Of a stretch of DNA of 64,000 bases, positions 21,642-33,578 are shown in pieces. Both the position numbers and the translations under genes were made by a program. The notes below the pieces were generated by a model. That model was not told the origin of the DNA, did no database searches, and saw only the letters and a program-made list of their open reading frames with translations. The stretch's first letter is position 1, and every line of letters starts with the position of its first letter. The stretch is from Glaciozyma antarctica PI12 (Eukaryota > Basidiomycota > Microbotryomycetes > Kriegeriales > Camptobasidiaceae), in assembly GCA_002917775.1 (NCBI GenBank), contig KZ627158.1:1009103-1073102 (forward strand), given 5' to 3'.

Positions 21642-22138
21642 GGAGTGGCTGAGGGGGTTCGTTTATTGTTGATTGCGCGGTGTAAGGTATTGATTTCGAG
21701 GAGACGGTCGTGAGGAGCAAGGTCGTTCGGCGTTCGCTCTTCGCTGTCCTGCTCGAGCGATTAGCTGGTCTCGCTCAAGATCAACACTCTTTTCTGCTCA
21801 CAAAGATCGTCTACGCCTCGCAGACGTCTGGCGTACACGAGATACACGGGATTCGACATATTTCGCAGTGCGCCCCTTCCCTTCCTCCCGCCTTCTCGCT
21901 CGCTGAGCCTGTTCCTGTTCCTGTTCTCTCGCGTCTGCTCTCCATGAGGCACGTATCTTGCCCTCTCTCGAAGATCTCTGTGACTAAAGCGGTGCGCGTG
22001 TATCAAGCTAAACCTCCCTCCACCTCGCAAGCTTCTCCTTCCAGTATCGGCTCGCCGTTCCTCGCCCCAAGCACCATCTCCACTCCACCTCGCGCACCTA
22101 GAAAAAAACAGGGTCTGGGTCTAGTTGGCACCAGCGAA
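21642..22138. other. Tail-to-tail intergenic region, VPS2 and F-box gene
   Basis: About 500 bp with the 3' ends of both convergent genes. Only short shadow frames; nothing else supported. Confidence 0.6.
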
Positions 22139-23247
22139 TCAGCTGTACGTCCTGCCGTCGCAGACAAAAAAGGACGCCTCACTGTCCTCGCAGTACTTCA
22201 GTGTAATCCCATTCTTCCAGCACTCTTTCTCGAGGTGTTCCACCGTTTTTGAAGCGAGGTAGGCGTCGCTAAGGTACCACAGGTGCAGCAGCTTCAGTTC
22301 CTGCAAAGCCGGCAGAACGAGAATTCTGCGCAGGATCGGAACGTGCCGCTCCTCAAACTCCCAGACGCCCAGCCCGAAAACCTGAAGTTGGCAACAGAGC
22401 TTCGCCATCGCAGCCGGCAGCTGAAAAAGGGCTTCTTCTGCGAACAAATTGACGTGGGAGGTGTTGTGGGTCCCTTTGTCGAGGTCAATCGCCAGCTCGA
22501 CTAGGGAGGTGCATTCGATGAGAGCTGCGAGGGTCGGGAGAAGGGAAGTGGGACCGAGGGCAACTTCGAACTTTATGAGGCTTGCGGCAACGAGGGGCAG
22601 GTGCCGGGGGAAGTTTTGAAGGCGTGCGAGGTCTGTCAAGTGGACGCTGATTGTGTGGAGAGTAGCGGAAGAGGCGGAAAGTACGGCTTCGAGGAGACGA
22701 GAGGATGGGTTGGTCCGAGTGAGGATCAAAACGGCGAGGCGAAAGTGGATGTCGATGGGAGCTAGGGGATGGTCGTCGGTCAAGTCGGTCCCGATTCGGA
22801 GGTTGCGCAGCGCTGTTGAGGGTTCTCGTTGTTAGATTCCTCTCCTCCCCGCAGACAGATGGGAGGGGGCTTACACGCGAGGCACGGAGAGGAGAAGAAC
22901 CCGACATCGCCAGGACAGGCCAAGCTAAGGGAGCGAACAGCACCGCTCTTCGTGAGCCCCTCTAGAATCGCTTGCCCAAGCTGACTCTTCAGGCCAATAC
23001 CGAGACGCGTGCAAGGGTAAACGCCGAATGCCCCGCTCGCGAAAAGTCTCGCTCCTTTGTCCTCCTCAACGTAGCTCAGTTCGATTTCGCTCCACAGCGC
23101 CGCCTGAGCGGGCCCGCGCCACCTGCTGGCGACGAGAGCGGCGGCGCAGAGGGAGGGGAAGCCGTGGATTGGATATGCGTCAAGCTCGCGAACGTGCTTG
23201 AGAATCTCGTGAAGAGTCTCGGGCGGCAAGGCGTCGATGGGGGTCAT
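22139..23247 (-). CDS. F-box/LRR-like protein, paralogue of the gene at 47731-48824
   Basis: Probable adaptor for an SCF ubiquitin ligase. ATG 23247 gives MTPIDALPPETLHEILKHVR, an F-box start, then CAAALVASRWRGPAQAALW. The segment FGVYPCTRLGIGL and the core RSLSLACPGDV precede an intron. The second exon starts ALRNLRIGTDL and contains irregular Leu-rich units such as SSATLHTISVHLTDLARL, SLIKFEVALGPTSLLPTLAA, LQVFGLGVWEFEERHVPILR and ALQELKLLHLWYL. It ends EASFFVCDGRTYS. A CCACAG acceptor 15 bases before the ATG suggests a leader intron. Function and target are unknown. The second copy in this window shares intron position, unit order and the C-terminal ASFF motif, so this looks like a lineage-expanded family. 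Confidence 0.75.
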
Positions 23248-23485
23248 CGGGAGGAGGGGGAGCTGTGGAGGCACGTGTCAGCAAGCGCTCACCACGTACC
23301 GGGAAACCGCAAGGGACTGGGCCACCACGGTGTGCACCAGGAGAGTAGACTCACCTTGGAGTAGGGGCGGTGCGAAGACTGAATCGAGGGGGAGTGGCGG
23401 GAGGCCAACCAGCGCGGAGTGAGTTCGAGCTCCTCGTCTTCGCCTCCGTCCAACTCCTCCCAACTCGTCCGCACAGCTAGGAACG
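23248..23485. promoter_or_regulatory. Head-to-head promoter, F-box gene and PRCC-like gene
   Basis: 238 bp separate the two start codons. Both leaders are probably here; no specific element recognised. Confidence 0.45.
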
Positions 23486-24710
23486 ATGAACGGGCTAGTA
23501 GATTACGGCTCAGACAGCGACGACGACTCCAACGTGCCCGCCGCTCCCAGCACCACCACCCCCGCCCCGTCCGCGTCGAGCTTCCTCTCCCTCCCACCTC
23601 CCAAGTCGTCCTTCTCCCTCCCTCCTCCTTCCGCCTCCACCTCCCGTTCCACATCCACTCCCGCACCGCCTCCAAAGCGTGCTAAAGGCCCCGTTCGAAT
23701 CCTCCTCGACCTCCCTCCCCCCTCCTCCGCCTCGACACCCAGCAACGCCGAAGCGGATGGACCGGCACAGAAGAAGGCCAAGCTCTCGCTGGTGTCAGGA
23801 GGGGGGCTGAGTGGGCTTGCGGCGATGTTGCCGAAGCCGGTCAACGAGAGCGTCGAGGTCAAGCTGGAGAAGGCGCTTGGTGCACCGGCGGCGACGAGCG
23901 GGGGGAGTACGGCGGGAGAGGGGGCGAAGAGTGTTAGCACGGGGTTCGTGCCGTACTCGATGACGAAGGGGAAGAAGGGTGCTGCAATTGCTGCCCCTCC
24001 AGCCATCGACTTCTTCGGACTCGGTACGTCCTCTCTCTCGTCGCGCGCTCCGCCCAGCTAACCCTCGCACGCAGGATCTCTCGAACCCCCACCGACGCCC
24101 TCCAGCTCCTCCTCCATTCCCAAACCCTCTCTCACCATCTCCTCCGCCCCCACCCTCGCCGTCCCCGCTCCTCCAACTCCCGCAGGCCCCACGGAAGCCG
24201 ACCCCTACCCCGGCTTCGTGCAGCTCCCCTCGGGGGCAATGGGTTGCGAAGGATCAAGAGACGTACGACCTTTGGGTCGCTTCGCTCGCGGAGCAGGAGA
24301 GCGCGCCGAGGGGGTTCGGAGAGCGGGAGATGGGGCAGGAGGGCGTGGTGGATGTTGTGGGCGGGGTTGGGGATTGGAACAAGGGGAAGCAGGCGGTGAG
24401 GCCGGGGAGGGAGGATGAAGCGAAGAAGGCACTGGTGCCGAAGGGGGTACGTTCGTCTTTTCCGGGAGGGTGGACGTGGCTGAACAGATTGTTGCGATGC
24501 AGGCTGTCAAGATGGGAGCAAAGGCGAAGAGCAGGGGACAGCTTTCGGCGCTGCTTAGTGATGCGGTTGCGAATAGGGAGGAGCTGGAAGAGCGGATCGC
24601 GCAAGGACGGGCAGCGAGGAAGAGCGCAGGGAACAAGTACGGTGAGTTCGGGCGGAAGGCGAGGGGGAGACGTTTACTTTTACTGATGCAGTTTGGGCGC
24701 AGGTTTCTGA
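23486..24710 (+). CDS. PRCC-like nuclear protein
   Basis: Homologue of human PRCC, a nuclear, spliceosome-associated protein. ATG 23486 opens MNGLVDYGSDSDDDSNVP, the acidic N-terminus typical of the family, followed by a Pro/Ser-rich region and PPKRAKGPVRILLDLPPP. A conserved block STGFVPYSMTKGKKG lies before AIDFFGLG. After one intron, YPGFVQLPSGQWVAKDQETY matches the family C-terminal domain. The next exon gives KMGAKAKSRGQLSALLSDA, then ELEERIAQGRAARKSAGNKY. Removing a last intron (24642-24702) adds an 8-base coding exon that completes the universal ending KYGF and a stop. Without that intron the frame runs on wrongly. Confidence 0.9.
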
Positions 24711-24880
24711 GTTGGACTGGGCGGCGACTGGTACTTGGGGTGTCAATACAGTGTGTGTGGCGCTCATTGCGAAGCGTCTAAAAGCTCGGATTCTCAGTCT
24801 CGGTGCGCTTCTCTCAAAGCTCTCGCTGTCACTTCCGAAATCGAGGCAGGAAAGATGAAACCGTGTGCATTCCAGCCTCC

Positions 24881-26114
24881 TCACGCCCCAGGAGGTGGCG
24901 GATTCGCCGCCGCAATCTTCGCATCCTCCTCCCTCTTCAGCCTCCTCTCCTCCGCCTTCCTCTTCATCTCCTCGATCCTCGTCTCGTCGTTCCTCTTCGC
25001 AACCTTCTGCACCTTCTGCTCCAGCAACTCCTCCTCCCTCTTCCTCTTCCCCTCCAGCTCGATCATCTGCCGCTCGACCTCGCGCGAATGTCGCTTCCTG
25101 CTCTGCCGACCCCTCTCCGCCGCCGAAAGACCGAGTACGAGAGCTGCTTCGGCGGCGGTGGTAGCAGCGGGTGCGCGCGCAGAGATGGGAGCTGCGAAGC
25201 CGCCCTTCTTCGGCTTTGCGATGATGTTGAGTCCTCCGCCCAATAGCTCGCGCTTGTCGATAATGATTCCGTCGTCGTTCACCTCGACTTTACGGCCTGT
25301 GGTAGCGGTGACTTCGGCGGCGATCTGGGCTTCGGAGAGGGGAGCTGGTGCGGGGGCGATGGTGAAGGAGGGAGTGGCGGGGGTGGATTTGGTGAGAGAG
25401 GCAGCGACGGCGAGGTCGTGGGCTTTTGAGGTCGTGTCAAGGTAGGATTTGTAGAAGGAGGACATGCCGCCCGCTTTGCCTGCATTTGCTTCTGCGAGTG
25501 GGAGAGGTTAGCTCAAGGAGGCGAGGGAGAGGGGAGAGGACGACGTGCCCTCCTTCTTCTTTTCCTCCTCCTCAATCTTGCGTAGCTCCTCCTGCTGTGC
25601 AAGGTACGCCGGTGTAACAAACTCGTCCTTGTCCGCGAACTCGGCTCCCTCCATCTCCCGCTCCCGCTGCACCATCTTATCCTCCGCCCGCACGCGATCC
25701 CGTTTCCGCACTTCGGCCGTCTCCATCAAGCGTGAGATGTACTTGGGCTGCAGATACACCAGGTTAGCTATCTATCCACGCGCACGAGAGAGAGAACGAG
25801 CGCACCTTCCGTTCCCCCGCATCCTTCTTCTTCTCCAGCTCCGCCAGCCGCCCGCCCTCCTTCATGTTGTCCCAGACCTCATCGTACTCGTACACCGAGC
25901 TATCCAGCTCAATCTCGACCGCCTGCTTTGCCTTCTGCGCGCGCGAGAGTGTCGCGGTGGAGACCTTTGGTCGTGAGCCGGACGGGAGAGTCGAGGTCGA
26001 GGGAACGGGAGCGTCGACGTCGTCTGCCATCGAGAAGGCTGACTTCTTGGGGAGTGTGGATGGCTTCTTGGGGAAGTTGGCCTTCTTGAGGCCGAAGCTG
26101 ATGGGTGCCGACAT
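24881..26114 (-). CDS. Nuclear speckle splicing regulatory protein 1-like (NSRP1/CCDC55)
   Basis: Putative RNA-associated regulator of splicing. ATG 26114 gives MSAPISFGLKKANFPKKPS. Then come QKAKQAVEIELDSSVYEYD and EVWDNMKEGG, the N-terminal signature of the family. After an intron, PKYISRLMETAEVRKRDRVR and MVQREREMEGAEFADKDEFV are followed by TPAYLAQQEELRKIEEEEKK. This is the defining NSRP1 domain. The third exon starts after GKAGGMSSFYKSYLD and ends in a long charged coil (QSRKRHSREVERQMIELEG to KRKAEERRLKREED). It is divergent from ribose-5-phosphate isomerase. Confidence 0.9.
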
Positions 26115-26305
26115 GCTGAGCGACGAGTAGGAGGCCAAGAGACGTCGAGCGAACGCGTTGCTCCTTGTCCTCCACCACAACTGCTCCCGTGTCGCCTTCG
26201 CCACAAGTGCACTGGACAACTGGATGCGCTGAGCTGCTCGTACTCGCTATCTTGCGCTGATCAACACCTGCTGCCCTCCTGCTGCTCCCCTCCAACCGAG
26301 TCATC
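26115..26305. promoter_or_regulatory. Head-to-head promoter, NSRP1-like and RKI1
   Basis: 191 bp between the two ATG codons must serve both genes. No element is clear. Confidence 0.45.
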
Positions 26306-27517
26306 ATGATCTCTCCTCTCCGAGTTGTTCTCCCCAAGTGCGTGCCCTCTCCTACGCAGAACGTGGGTCTTACTAAAGCTTTTGCAGCTGTCTCGCTGCT
26401 ACAGCCCGCCAGTGCTCGACTCCAGCAGCCGCTGCGCTCGAACGCGTCAAGCTCGCCGCAGGAGCAGCTGCTGTCGCCGCCTGCCTCCGTCCCGATGACC
26501 GCGTGATTGGGATTGGAAGCGGAAGCACAGTTGTTGGAGTGGTGGAGGCTTTTAAGAAGGACCTCGAGGCTCACGAGGGGAGGTGGTGAGCTCGCGTCGT
26601 TCGCGTTCGGCTCGAGGTTTGCTGAGCGCCCTGCGCAGGTTCGTGCCGACGGGATGGCAGAGCCGCCAGCTTATTCGAGCTGCTGGATTGAGGCTTGGAG
26701 ATGTCGGTGAGTCAGTTCCTATTTGCGAGGGCGAGGAGCTGATGAGAAGCAGACCAGTTCGATTCGATCGACCTCACGTTCGACGGAGCGGACGATGTTG
26801 ATGCCCACCTGAATGCCATCAAGGGAGGAGGAGCTTGCCATCTTCAAGAAAAGGTCGTGGCGGAGATGAGTCGTCGATTTGTGTGAGGAGTCTGGCTCAG
26901 GCGGCGGGAAGCGAAAGCTGACGACAGCGAGACAGGCTCGTGGCGGACTGGAGGAAAAAGAGCAGCGTTCTCGGGAGTGGAGTGAGACCTCTCGTACGCT
27001 ACGCACTGTGCCATTTTGACGTTCTGGCAGCACTGGACGCAGGGCATCCCCATCGAGGTCGTTCCCACCGCAGCAGCTCATGTTCTGCGCAGACTCGAGA
27101 CGCTGTAAGTTTGATCTATCCTCCTTTCTTCCTCGGGAGAGCTGACTCGTTCCATTTTATAGCGGCGGATTCCAGAACGCAGTACTACGAATGGGCGGCT
27201 CCGCCAAAGCAGGTCCTGTCGTGAGCGATAACAGCAACCTCGTCCTCGACGCCTGTTTTGACCTCGGTACGGAGACTCTTTTGACGCTTGAACTGAAGCT
27301 GACGTATCTCAGATCGCATGTCGAACCCTGCAAGACTTCTCCAAGAGCTCAAGCTTTTGACGGGCGTCGTTGAGGTCGGGCTGTTTGTAGGGATTGCGGA
27401 CGAGGCGTTCTTTGCGATGGAGGTACGTTCCCCCCTGCCTCGCTTTTTCTCTGGGAAGCTGATACAAACGCTCAGGATTTGACTATCGTTCGTGAACGCA
27501 AAACAACCCTGCATTGA
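26306..27517 (+). CDS. RKI1: Ribose-5-phosphate isomerase (Rki1)
   Basis: Interconverts ribose-5-phosphate and ribulose-5-phosphate in the pentose phosphate pathway. Eight or so short introns interrupt it. ATG 26306 ([11 protein letters not shown]) leads to [19 protein letters not shown] and the phosphate loop [17 protein letters not shown]. Splicing then joins [19 protein letters not shown] to [52 protein letters not shown] and [20 protein letters not shown]. Next come [51 protein letters not shown] and [20 protein letters not shown] carries the catalytic acid region of the RpiA family and KGGG the substrate loop. A short N-terminal extension might be a targeting sequence or just leader. Confidence 0.95.
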
Positions 27518-27650
27518 CACCTTCGTCGCCCACACGCACATCCACAACAAGCAAGCACACCGCTCTCCCGCACTGCGCCCCAGCTCTCCGTCCCTCCCAA
27601 GCACCCCAGTCCACACCCTCTGCTCTCTCCCCGCTCCAATCATCCGCTTC

Positions 27651-30384
27651 TCACTCTCCACCCCATCGGCGTCGCTTCCTCGGCTGCTCCCTCTCGCTCC
27701 TCGCCGAATCCGTCGACGCCTCCCGCGCGCGCCGATTCAGCTTCTTGAACTCGGCGCGATCCGCCTTCGTCGGAGGAGCGACGTAAGGTATCGGCGTAGG
27801 TTGATGGGCGCCCTGGTAGCCGAAGGGGAAGCTGGGAGTCGAGGCTTTGGAGGGAGGGAGGAAGGTCGGCTTGCGGCGCTGCGGAGGAGGGGCGTCGAGA
27901 AGTGTGGGAGAGGCGGGTCGTTTGGCGCTGGAGTGGGAGAGTTGTTTGGCGTCAGAGGAGGGTCGTCTGACGTTGGAAGAGGAGAGTGGTGTTGCCGCCT
28001 TCGGCTGGGGTAGTTTGTCCCCGTGCGTCCGAAGAGACGAGGAGCCCGCCTTGACGCCCTTTTCCCGAGTCGCCATGACTGGCAGCCAGGTGGGATCCTC
28101 GACAAAGCGTGGGTCGGGACCGTGATTGTGATTGAAGCGGCTCCTTATCCCATCGACGACCCATTCTCCGTCCTCCGGCACGGCGAGGAGGAGAAAGTGG
28201 CATTTGTCGTCGCCACGCCGACTGTTGCCTCGGCCACAGCGCATCCTGGTGCAAGAGCTGCCCTTGTCGTTGATCGCCATGTTAACGCCGAGCAAGGAGA
28301 GAGAAGCGGTTCGACAGGCGGTGCGGAAATCCTCGACCGTCTTGAAATGTTCTCCGGGCTTTGGTGTCGCGAGAACGAGAGGCTGGAAGAGCGTTAGCGA
28401 GCGCATATCATCATTAACGGACGCCAGCTCACCGGGAGGGGACCCTGAGCTGAACGAGAGCTGGTGGACGCCGAGGCCGGCTCGACGTCCTCTCGAGCAA
28501 GCGTCTGCAAAAAGCAATCAGCTTCCGAGCCTCGTTGCTATTCGCAAGTACACCTACGCTCGACTGAATCGAGACTCGCTGGTTGCCCGACGAGACGGGA
28601 CGAGCTTGCTGGTCGTCCGCATTCGGCTTCGCAGCCCGTGACCCCACCGCCGTCGTCGAAAGCGCTTCTCCCTCGTCCTCCAACTCTACCGGCGATTCCG
28701 AACGGCTCCGCGGCGACGGAGAGTCCTCGTTGTCCTGGTGAAAGCTTTCGCATTTGGCGAGAAGGAGGTTGAGAAGAGATGGGGATGGCTTGGGCGCCGG
28801 GATTCCAGTGAACGGAGGGAGTTCGACGGGGGGAGAAGTTGAGGCGGGTGATGAGGAGTGATTCGACGTCGGCGTCGTCGTCGGAAATCTCGGTGGGCGC
28901 TGCGCTTGCTTTGGAGATGTCGACTAGGCGCGAATAATCGAAGAGCTCGTCCTCCAGTTCGTCGACCTCGTCCTCGAGTCGGTCCGCGAGTTCGTCGCCG
29001 AGTTGCGTGTCCTCGAGCTCGTCGAATTCGAGCTCGTCGACCTCGCTCGCCGAGCTTCCGTCGCCAGGTTCCTGCGCGCTCGAAGGCGAACCGAAATGAC
29101 GAGGAGGACTATGAGGCTGGTCGCACTGGTGATTGAGGTCGCTTGAGGAGTCAGGAGGGGAGCTGTCGCGAGGTAGGAGAGTGGTGGCATCGCTGTGCGA
29201 GGTGGTCGAGAGTTTTTGAGCCGGCGGAGGAGGGGAGTGGGTTGCGAAAGCGAACGCTGGGAGGACCTGCGATTTGGCGATCTGCTTATCGAGTCCACGA
29301 GGATGATCCTGCGGTCCCAGCAAAAGGGTTTCGACTGCCGTCGAGCTGCGAGGTTCGGGGTCGGAGGACGAAGCGAGGGCGGAGACGTCGTCGAGGGACC
29401 TGACGAGAATGCCGCGCTTGTCATCGGTAGAGATGTTGAGAAGGGAACCGTCGGGAGTGTCGTCGAGGAGGGTGCGAGTGTGAAGCGGAGCGGGAGGGAG
29501 AATGTCGTCCTTCGAGCTCTCGCCCAGCTCCTGCTGAAGCCACTGATCCCCACCGTACTCCGGCTCTCTATCTGAGCCCCCATCCTCCTCCTCGTCGCCC
29601 AAGTCGCCTCGCCGCTTCGCAAGCGATCGACCTCCTCTGTAGCCCGAATCATCCGCGTCGCAATCGTCGCAATCCATCGACATTCCGTTGTCGAAACCCT
29701 TCGCTGCTCCACCATCTTGCTCTGACTCCTCGCGGTCCGTTTGTCGCCCCGCAGCAAAGCTTTTTGGACCGGCGAGGAGGCTGAGGGATTTGGGAGAGGG
29801 CTGAGTCGGCGACGGGCGAGGGAGGGGGAGGCGAGGTGCAGCGGCGCTGGGAAGATTCTGAGGGCGGTGGAGAGTGGGAGGCGGAGGACGACGACGAGTC
29901 GAAGGATTGGAAGGGAGAGATCCTGCGTCGTCGTCGTTTTCGTCGTCGTTCGCCGTCAAATCGACGACCCCACCTCCGAAAAACCTCGCCGCCACTCGTC
30001 CCTCCGCCTCCCCGATCAACGCCGGAATCTTCTCGCTCGATTGTCGCTGCTCCAACGCTGGAGAAAGGGGTCGGCCGGTCGTGGGAGGTGCCATGAAGTC
30101 GTAGAGAGCGACAAGTTCCTCCGAGAGCGGTTCCCCATCGACATCGAGGTCCTCCTCTGCGTCGACGCCCATCCTCAAATTGAGATCCTCCTGTCCAAGG
30201 ACCTCGTCAGCTAAACCCTCCCACCGAGCTCGAAACCCCTCACCTCCTCGTCATCGTCGCTCACCTCCACAACCTCCCTCGCCTTCTCCCTCAATACTCC
30301 CCTCACCTCCACCTATCCACTATCAGCTCCCCTCATCCCAAACCGACGTGGCAAGGAGCTCACCTCATCCTCACTCATCTCCAT
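27651..30384 (-). CDS. Acidic nuclear protein with a FAR1-like zinc finger
   Basis: Three small N-terminal exons (MEMSEDE, then VEVRGVLREKAREVVEVSDDDEE, then EDLNLRMGVDAEEDL) lead into a large acidic, Ser/Pro-rich region with runs such as DELEFDELEDTQLGDELAD. Splicing near 28740-28830 joins RLNFSPRRTPS to DNEDSPSPRSRSESPVELED; further exons reach GPLPPLVLATPKPGEHFKTV. The C-terminal third holds DFRTACRTASLSLLGVNMA, CTRMRCGRGNSRRGDDKCHF and EWVVDGIRSRFNHNHGPD. This Cys...Cys...His-x-His layout with W/F and HNH is that of FAR1/WRKY-GCM1 zinc fingers, which derive from Mutator-like transposases. A basic, Ser/Pro-rich tail ends PRKRRRWGGE, a likely nuclear signal. No transposase catalytic domain is present. 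DNA-binding regulator is an inference; target unknown. Confidence 0.72.
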
Positions 30385-30702
30385 GTCGAGGGAGCTGCCT
30401 GAGGCTGCGAAGAGCGGTAGATGGACTGCGGAGAGCTACAGCTTCGGTGGTGAGAAAGCTACTAAAAGACTCCCGGACTCCGGAGGAATCCAAACTTCTT
30501 CACCTCGACGGTTCGGAGTACGAACGTCTTGAGCGTCGAAACAAGGGCGAACTAACTCGTGCAGGTGGAGATAATAGATTGACACTAAGAAAGCAGCAGC
30601 GAAAGAACGTAGGCCCAGCAGTCCTCGGCAGCTCTTCAATATATGACATTCTGCTCGCAAGTCCGCTCAGTTGTAGTACCTGCGCCACTCCTATCATCAG
30701 CA
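30385..30702. other. Intergenic region between GST and the FAR1-like gene
   Basis: Contains the 3' end of the GST gene and the promoter of the FAR1-like gene, both on the minus strand. Moderately AT-richer. Nothing else recognised. Confidence 0.5.
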
Positions 30703-31737
30703 TCATTCCTGCAATCTCAAAAGAACGACGAACCGGTCACTCTTGAAGTACGCCGCGACGTTCTCCCTCGCCGCAACAGCCTCAACGAGCTTCTGGAGGC
30801 GCGGCGCCTCGCTCAAGTTGATCCCACCGAACTCACGCTCGTCGTGGTAAATCTGGTAGATAACAAAATCCGCGTCTATTCCTCCGTGTCAGCAAGGGAC
30901 GAGGGGGAGAAGGAGGAGACGCACAGGTGATCTCGGAGCCGAGGGAGAAAGGACCTGAGCTGGCGTACGGGGACGCAGCGAGCTGTCCCTCAACCCCCTT
31001 CATGAACTCTGCGAAGGAATTAGGTGTATTCAGAGGGAGAGAGAGAGGGAGGACGTGCTGGCGAGGCTGAAGTCCTTGTGAGCTTTGAAAGGCGCTGAGT
31101 CTGAGTTTGGGTTGATCCCGTTCGCGTCGATCAAGAACGCGCTGTCGACGAACTTGGTGCGCCAGTCGATGGCGAGGTCGCAAAGGACCTGTGGGAGAGA
31201 GTTTAGCAAAGTCAAGGATTGGGAGGAGGACACACGTCGGCAAAGTACTTTTCCTCGTCCGTCTTCCCATCGTACTTGCCCAGCTTGCGCGCAAAGTGCC
31301 TCAAGATGGGGTACGACTGGAAGTAGAGCTTTCCTCCCAGGTCGATGTACGGCACCGATCCGACAGGGCTTGCAATCCAACGCGCCGTCAGCTTCGTCCC
31401 GCCAGTCGAAAGCAGGAAGGGCTACGCACTTGACAGCCGCACGCTGCTCAACCGTCATCCCCTTGTTAGACTCCTCGAACGACCTACTCGCCATCAGCTT
31501 CCTCCCTCCTCCACTCCGCAAAACACAACGCACCACCTGCACCTCGTCAGCTCCTTTCTTCCTCACAAAGCGGCGCACACACCTGTGGTCGACGAACGCG
31601 ATCCCCGCATCCTCAAAGAACAGCCTGAGCACCTCTCCACGCCCCTTGGACGCGAAGTCGTAGTAGTAGAGCGTTGGGATTCCGCCGAGAGCGACGTTGG
31701 CGGCAGAGGGAGTTCCTACTTGAGTGATCTTAGGCAT
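30703..31737 (-). CDS. Glutathione S-transferase, sigma/alpha-like
   Basis: Conjugates glutathione to electrophiles; cytosolic. ATG 31737 gives MPKITQVGTPSAANVALGG, then the thioredoxin-like strand IPTLYYYDFASKGRGEVLRL (Tyr near the start is the usual catalytic residue of this class) and FFEDAGIAFVDHR. After introns, FEESNKGMTVEQRAAV leads to the glutathione-binding NPVGSVPYIDLGGKLYFQS and YPILRHFARKLGKYDGKT. The helical C-terminal domain includes VLCDLAIDWRTKFVDSAF, EFMKGVEGQLAASPYAS, then ADFVIYQIYHDERS and LQKLVEAVAARENVAAYFKS. The tail FVVLLRLQE ends at 30703. The VPYIDLGG cis-Pro motif and SYPILR give high confidence in the fold. The substrate is unknown. Confidence 0.9.
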
Positions 31738-33578
31738 CTTAAGTGGTGTGGTGGGAGGCAAGAGGGGGTTAGTCAGTGGGGTCGGTGAGAGAGGCGGGGA
31801 AAGATGAACGAACAGCCCACTCCTCATCGGCTGATTCACTCGCGTTATTAAATCCGCGGACTTCCGCGGATGTTTCCGCGAGATTTGGATCTTGTTCCTT
31901 CCTCCTTTCTCGAGATCTCGACAAGCATCGTAGTTTTCTACATGTTCAACGTGGATTGTGAAGAGATTTATTGCTATCGAGAGGGCCGGCTCTCTCCTTC
32001 GCACGGCTTTCTTCCTCGCTCCGACCTCGCTGCAAGCTCCTCTTCTCCCTCCTCCACGCCCCTCCGAACCATATCGTCCCAAGGACTTTCCGGCTGCTTC
32101 CTTTTCTGCTACCAGAGTGACTCCACAGCGTGACGATTCATTGAAGCAAACCATCGCAGGAGGGGTCGCGAGACTTCGCATGAGGAAAGACGACGTCGCT
32201 CTCCGCGGCCCTCTCACCTCAAGGCTGATTGCGCCGGTTCTTCTCGATCCTACCGCCGCTTTCGCAGTTCAAAACGCTTCTTACGCGCTCCTGAACTCCT
32301 CTTTCGAGGCCAGCGCGTGCTTCGACGTGTCCAAGGCGCGACCCCTCCTTCGCAACATCTTCGAACCGACCGTACAAGCTTTCGCAGAAATATCAGCTGG
32401 AACGGAAGCCTCGCGTCCCTCTCCTGAAGCAGCTGAGGCGAGGACGAAGCTCCGACACTGTCCCTCCTCGAATAGCTCCTGTACAGCTCCTCCGCCCTCC
32501 ACCGTACTCACAAGAGTGAACAGGCGAATGGTTTCCGTGCTCTGAACACTGCCGAGCAGTCGCCGGCGCCGTCCCTGCCAAGGCATGACCAAGCTACGCG
32601 CGCAGAAGGCTCGGTCGAGACGAGGAAGAGAGGGGAGGTGTGGACGCGAAGGAGCAAACGGATCAGCCCGGATTTGAAGCAGCTGGTACTTTGAGCTAGG
32701 TTTGAACAGCGAAACAAGATGGAACGGAGAGGAAGACGAAGCCGTCCCAGGAACGACGACTAGAGCGTGAGCGACGACAGGTTGGATGGACTTGGCTCTT
32801 CTCCTCCTCCCAATCTCCTGAGCCGCGAGCCATAGCAGAGGCACACACAGCCGCAACAGCTCTTGTCCATACGAGGTCTCCCAGTCCGACCTCGTCCCAT
32901 CCTTCCCATCAGTCCCTCAGCAACAGGCACGACCGGCGCAGCAGGCACACCACCTCACGGCACTATCCGATCCATCCTTCGATCGATCCCACAACACCCC
33001 AGGATCAGCACAGTTTTTGAGCTCCCTGGACCTTCCTCCGCCCCTCCCTCCTTCACCACATCGCCCAGGAGTCGCCCGACAGAACGCCACTACGACCTCC
33101 TAGCCTCTTCGCCTTCCACCGCGTCAGCAACACTCCCCACCTCCGCCGACCTCTCCAAATCCACCCCGCCGCTTGAAGCAGCGTTCTAGCAGAAAACCCA
33201 GCTCAAGAGCTTACGACACTCCGCTCGCTTCCACCAGCAGCTCATCAGGACGACCCCCGTTCCGGGCCTTCTCTACCCTTGCCACGTCCCCTCCTCAGCC
33301 CTCCGCCTACTCTCTCGACTCTTTTACGTCAACAGCGTGGCTCTCACTCTCGACCGCCGTAGCCGCATCATACACGACCGCGACTCACTCGGCGTCTTCT
33401 TTCTCTCGACCTTCCTCCATCCTGCCAAGCTCTCAAGCCGAGCGACACGAGCAGGGACAACCGCCTCAGCTCTCCTCAGCATCAGTACGCTCCTCTTTCT
33501 ACCCCCCTCCACTCCTGTCTCCTCCTCGCATCCCTTCTCCCCGCCCTAGCTAACCCCTTTCTCTTCTTCAGCTCCTCG
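31738..33578. other. Long head-to-head region between GST and the Pumilio gene
   Basis: 1.8 kb. The part next to the Pumilio start (about 32863-33571) is C/T-rich with long Ser/Pro-rich frames, and it ends in a clear GCTAAC...TTCTTCAG splice acceptor 7 bases before the Pumilio ATG. I read it as a long 5' leader with at least one intron. An N-terminal extension of Pumilio cannot be excluded. A 195-codon frame at 31958-32545 begins at GTG and resembles nothing. Sequence near 32728-32752 shares the 10-mer GAAGCCGTCC and flanking purines with the repeat in the URA6 intron. Confidence 0.5.

Noticed and set aside
31958-32545. 195-codon plus-strand frame between GST and the Pumilio gene
   Set aside because: It starts at GTG, not ATG, and resembles no family; such lengths arise by chance at this GC content.
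32863-33553. Ser/Pro-rich frames upstream of the Pumilio ATG as extra N-terminal exons
   Set aside because: The last upstream exon is not clearly in frame with the Pumilio frame through the acceptor at 33571, and the region looks like CT-rich leader; kept only as a possibility.
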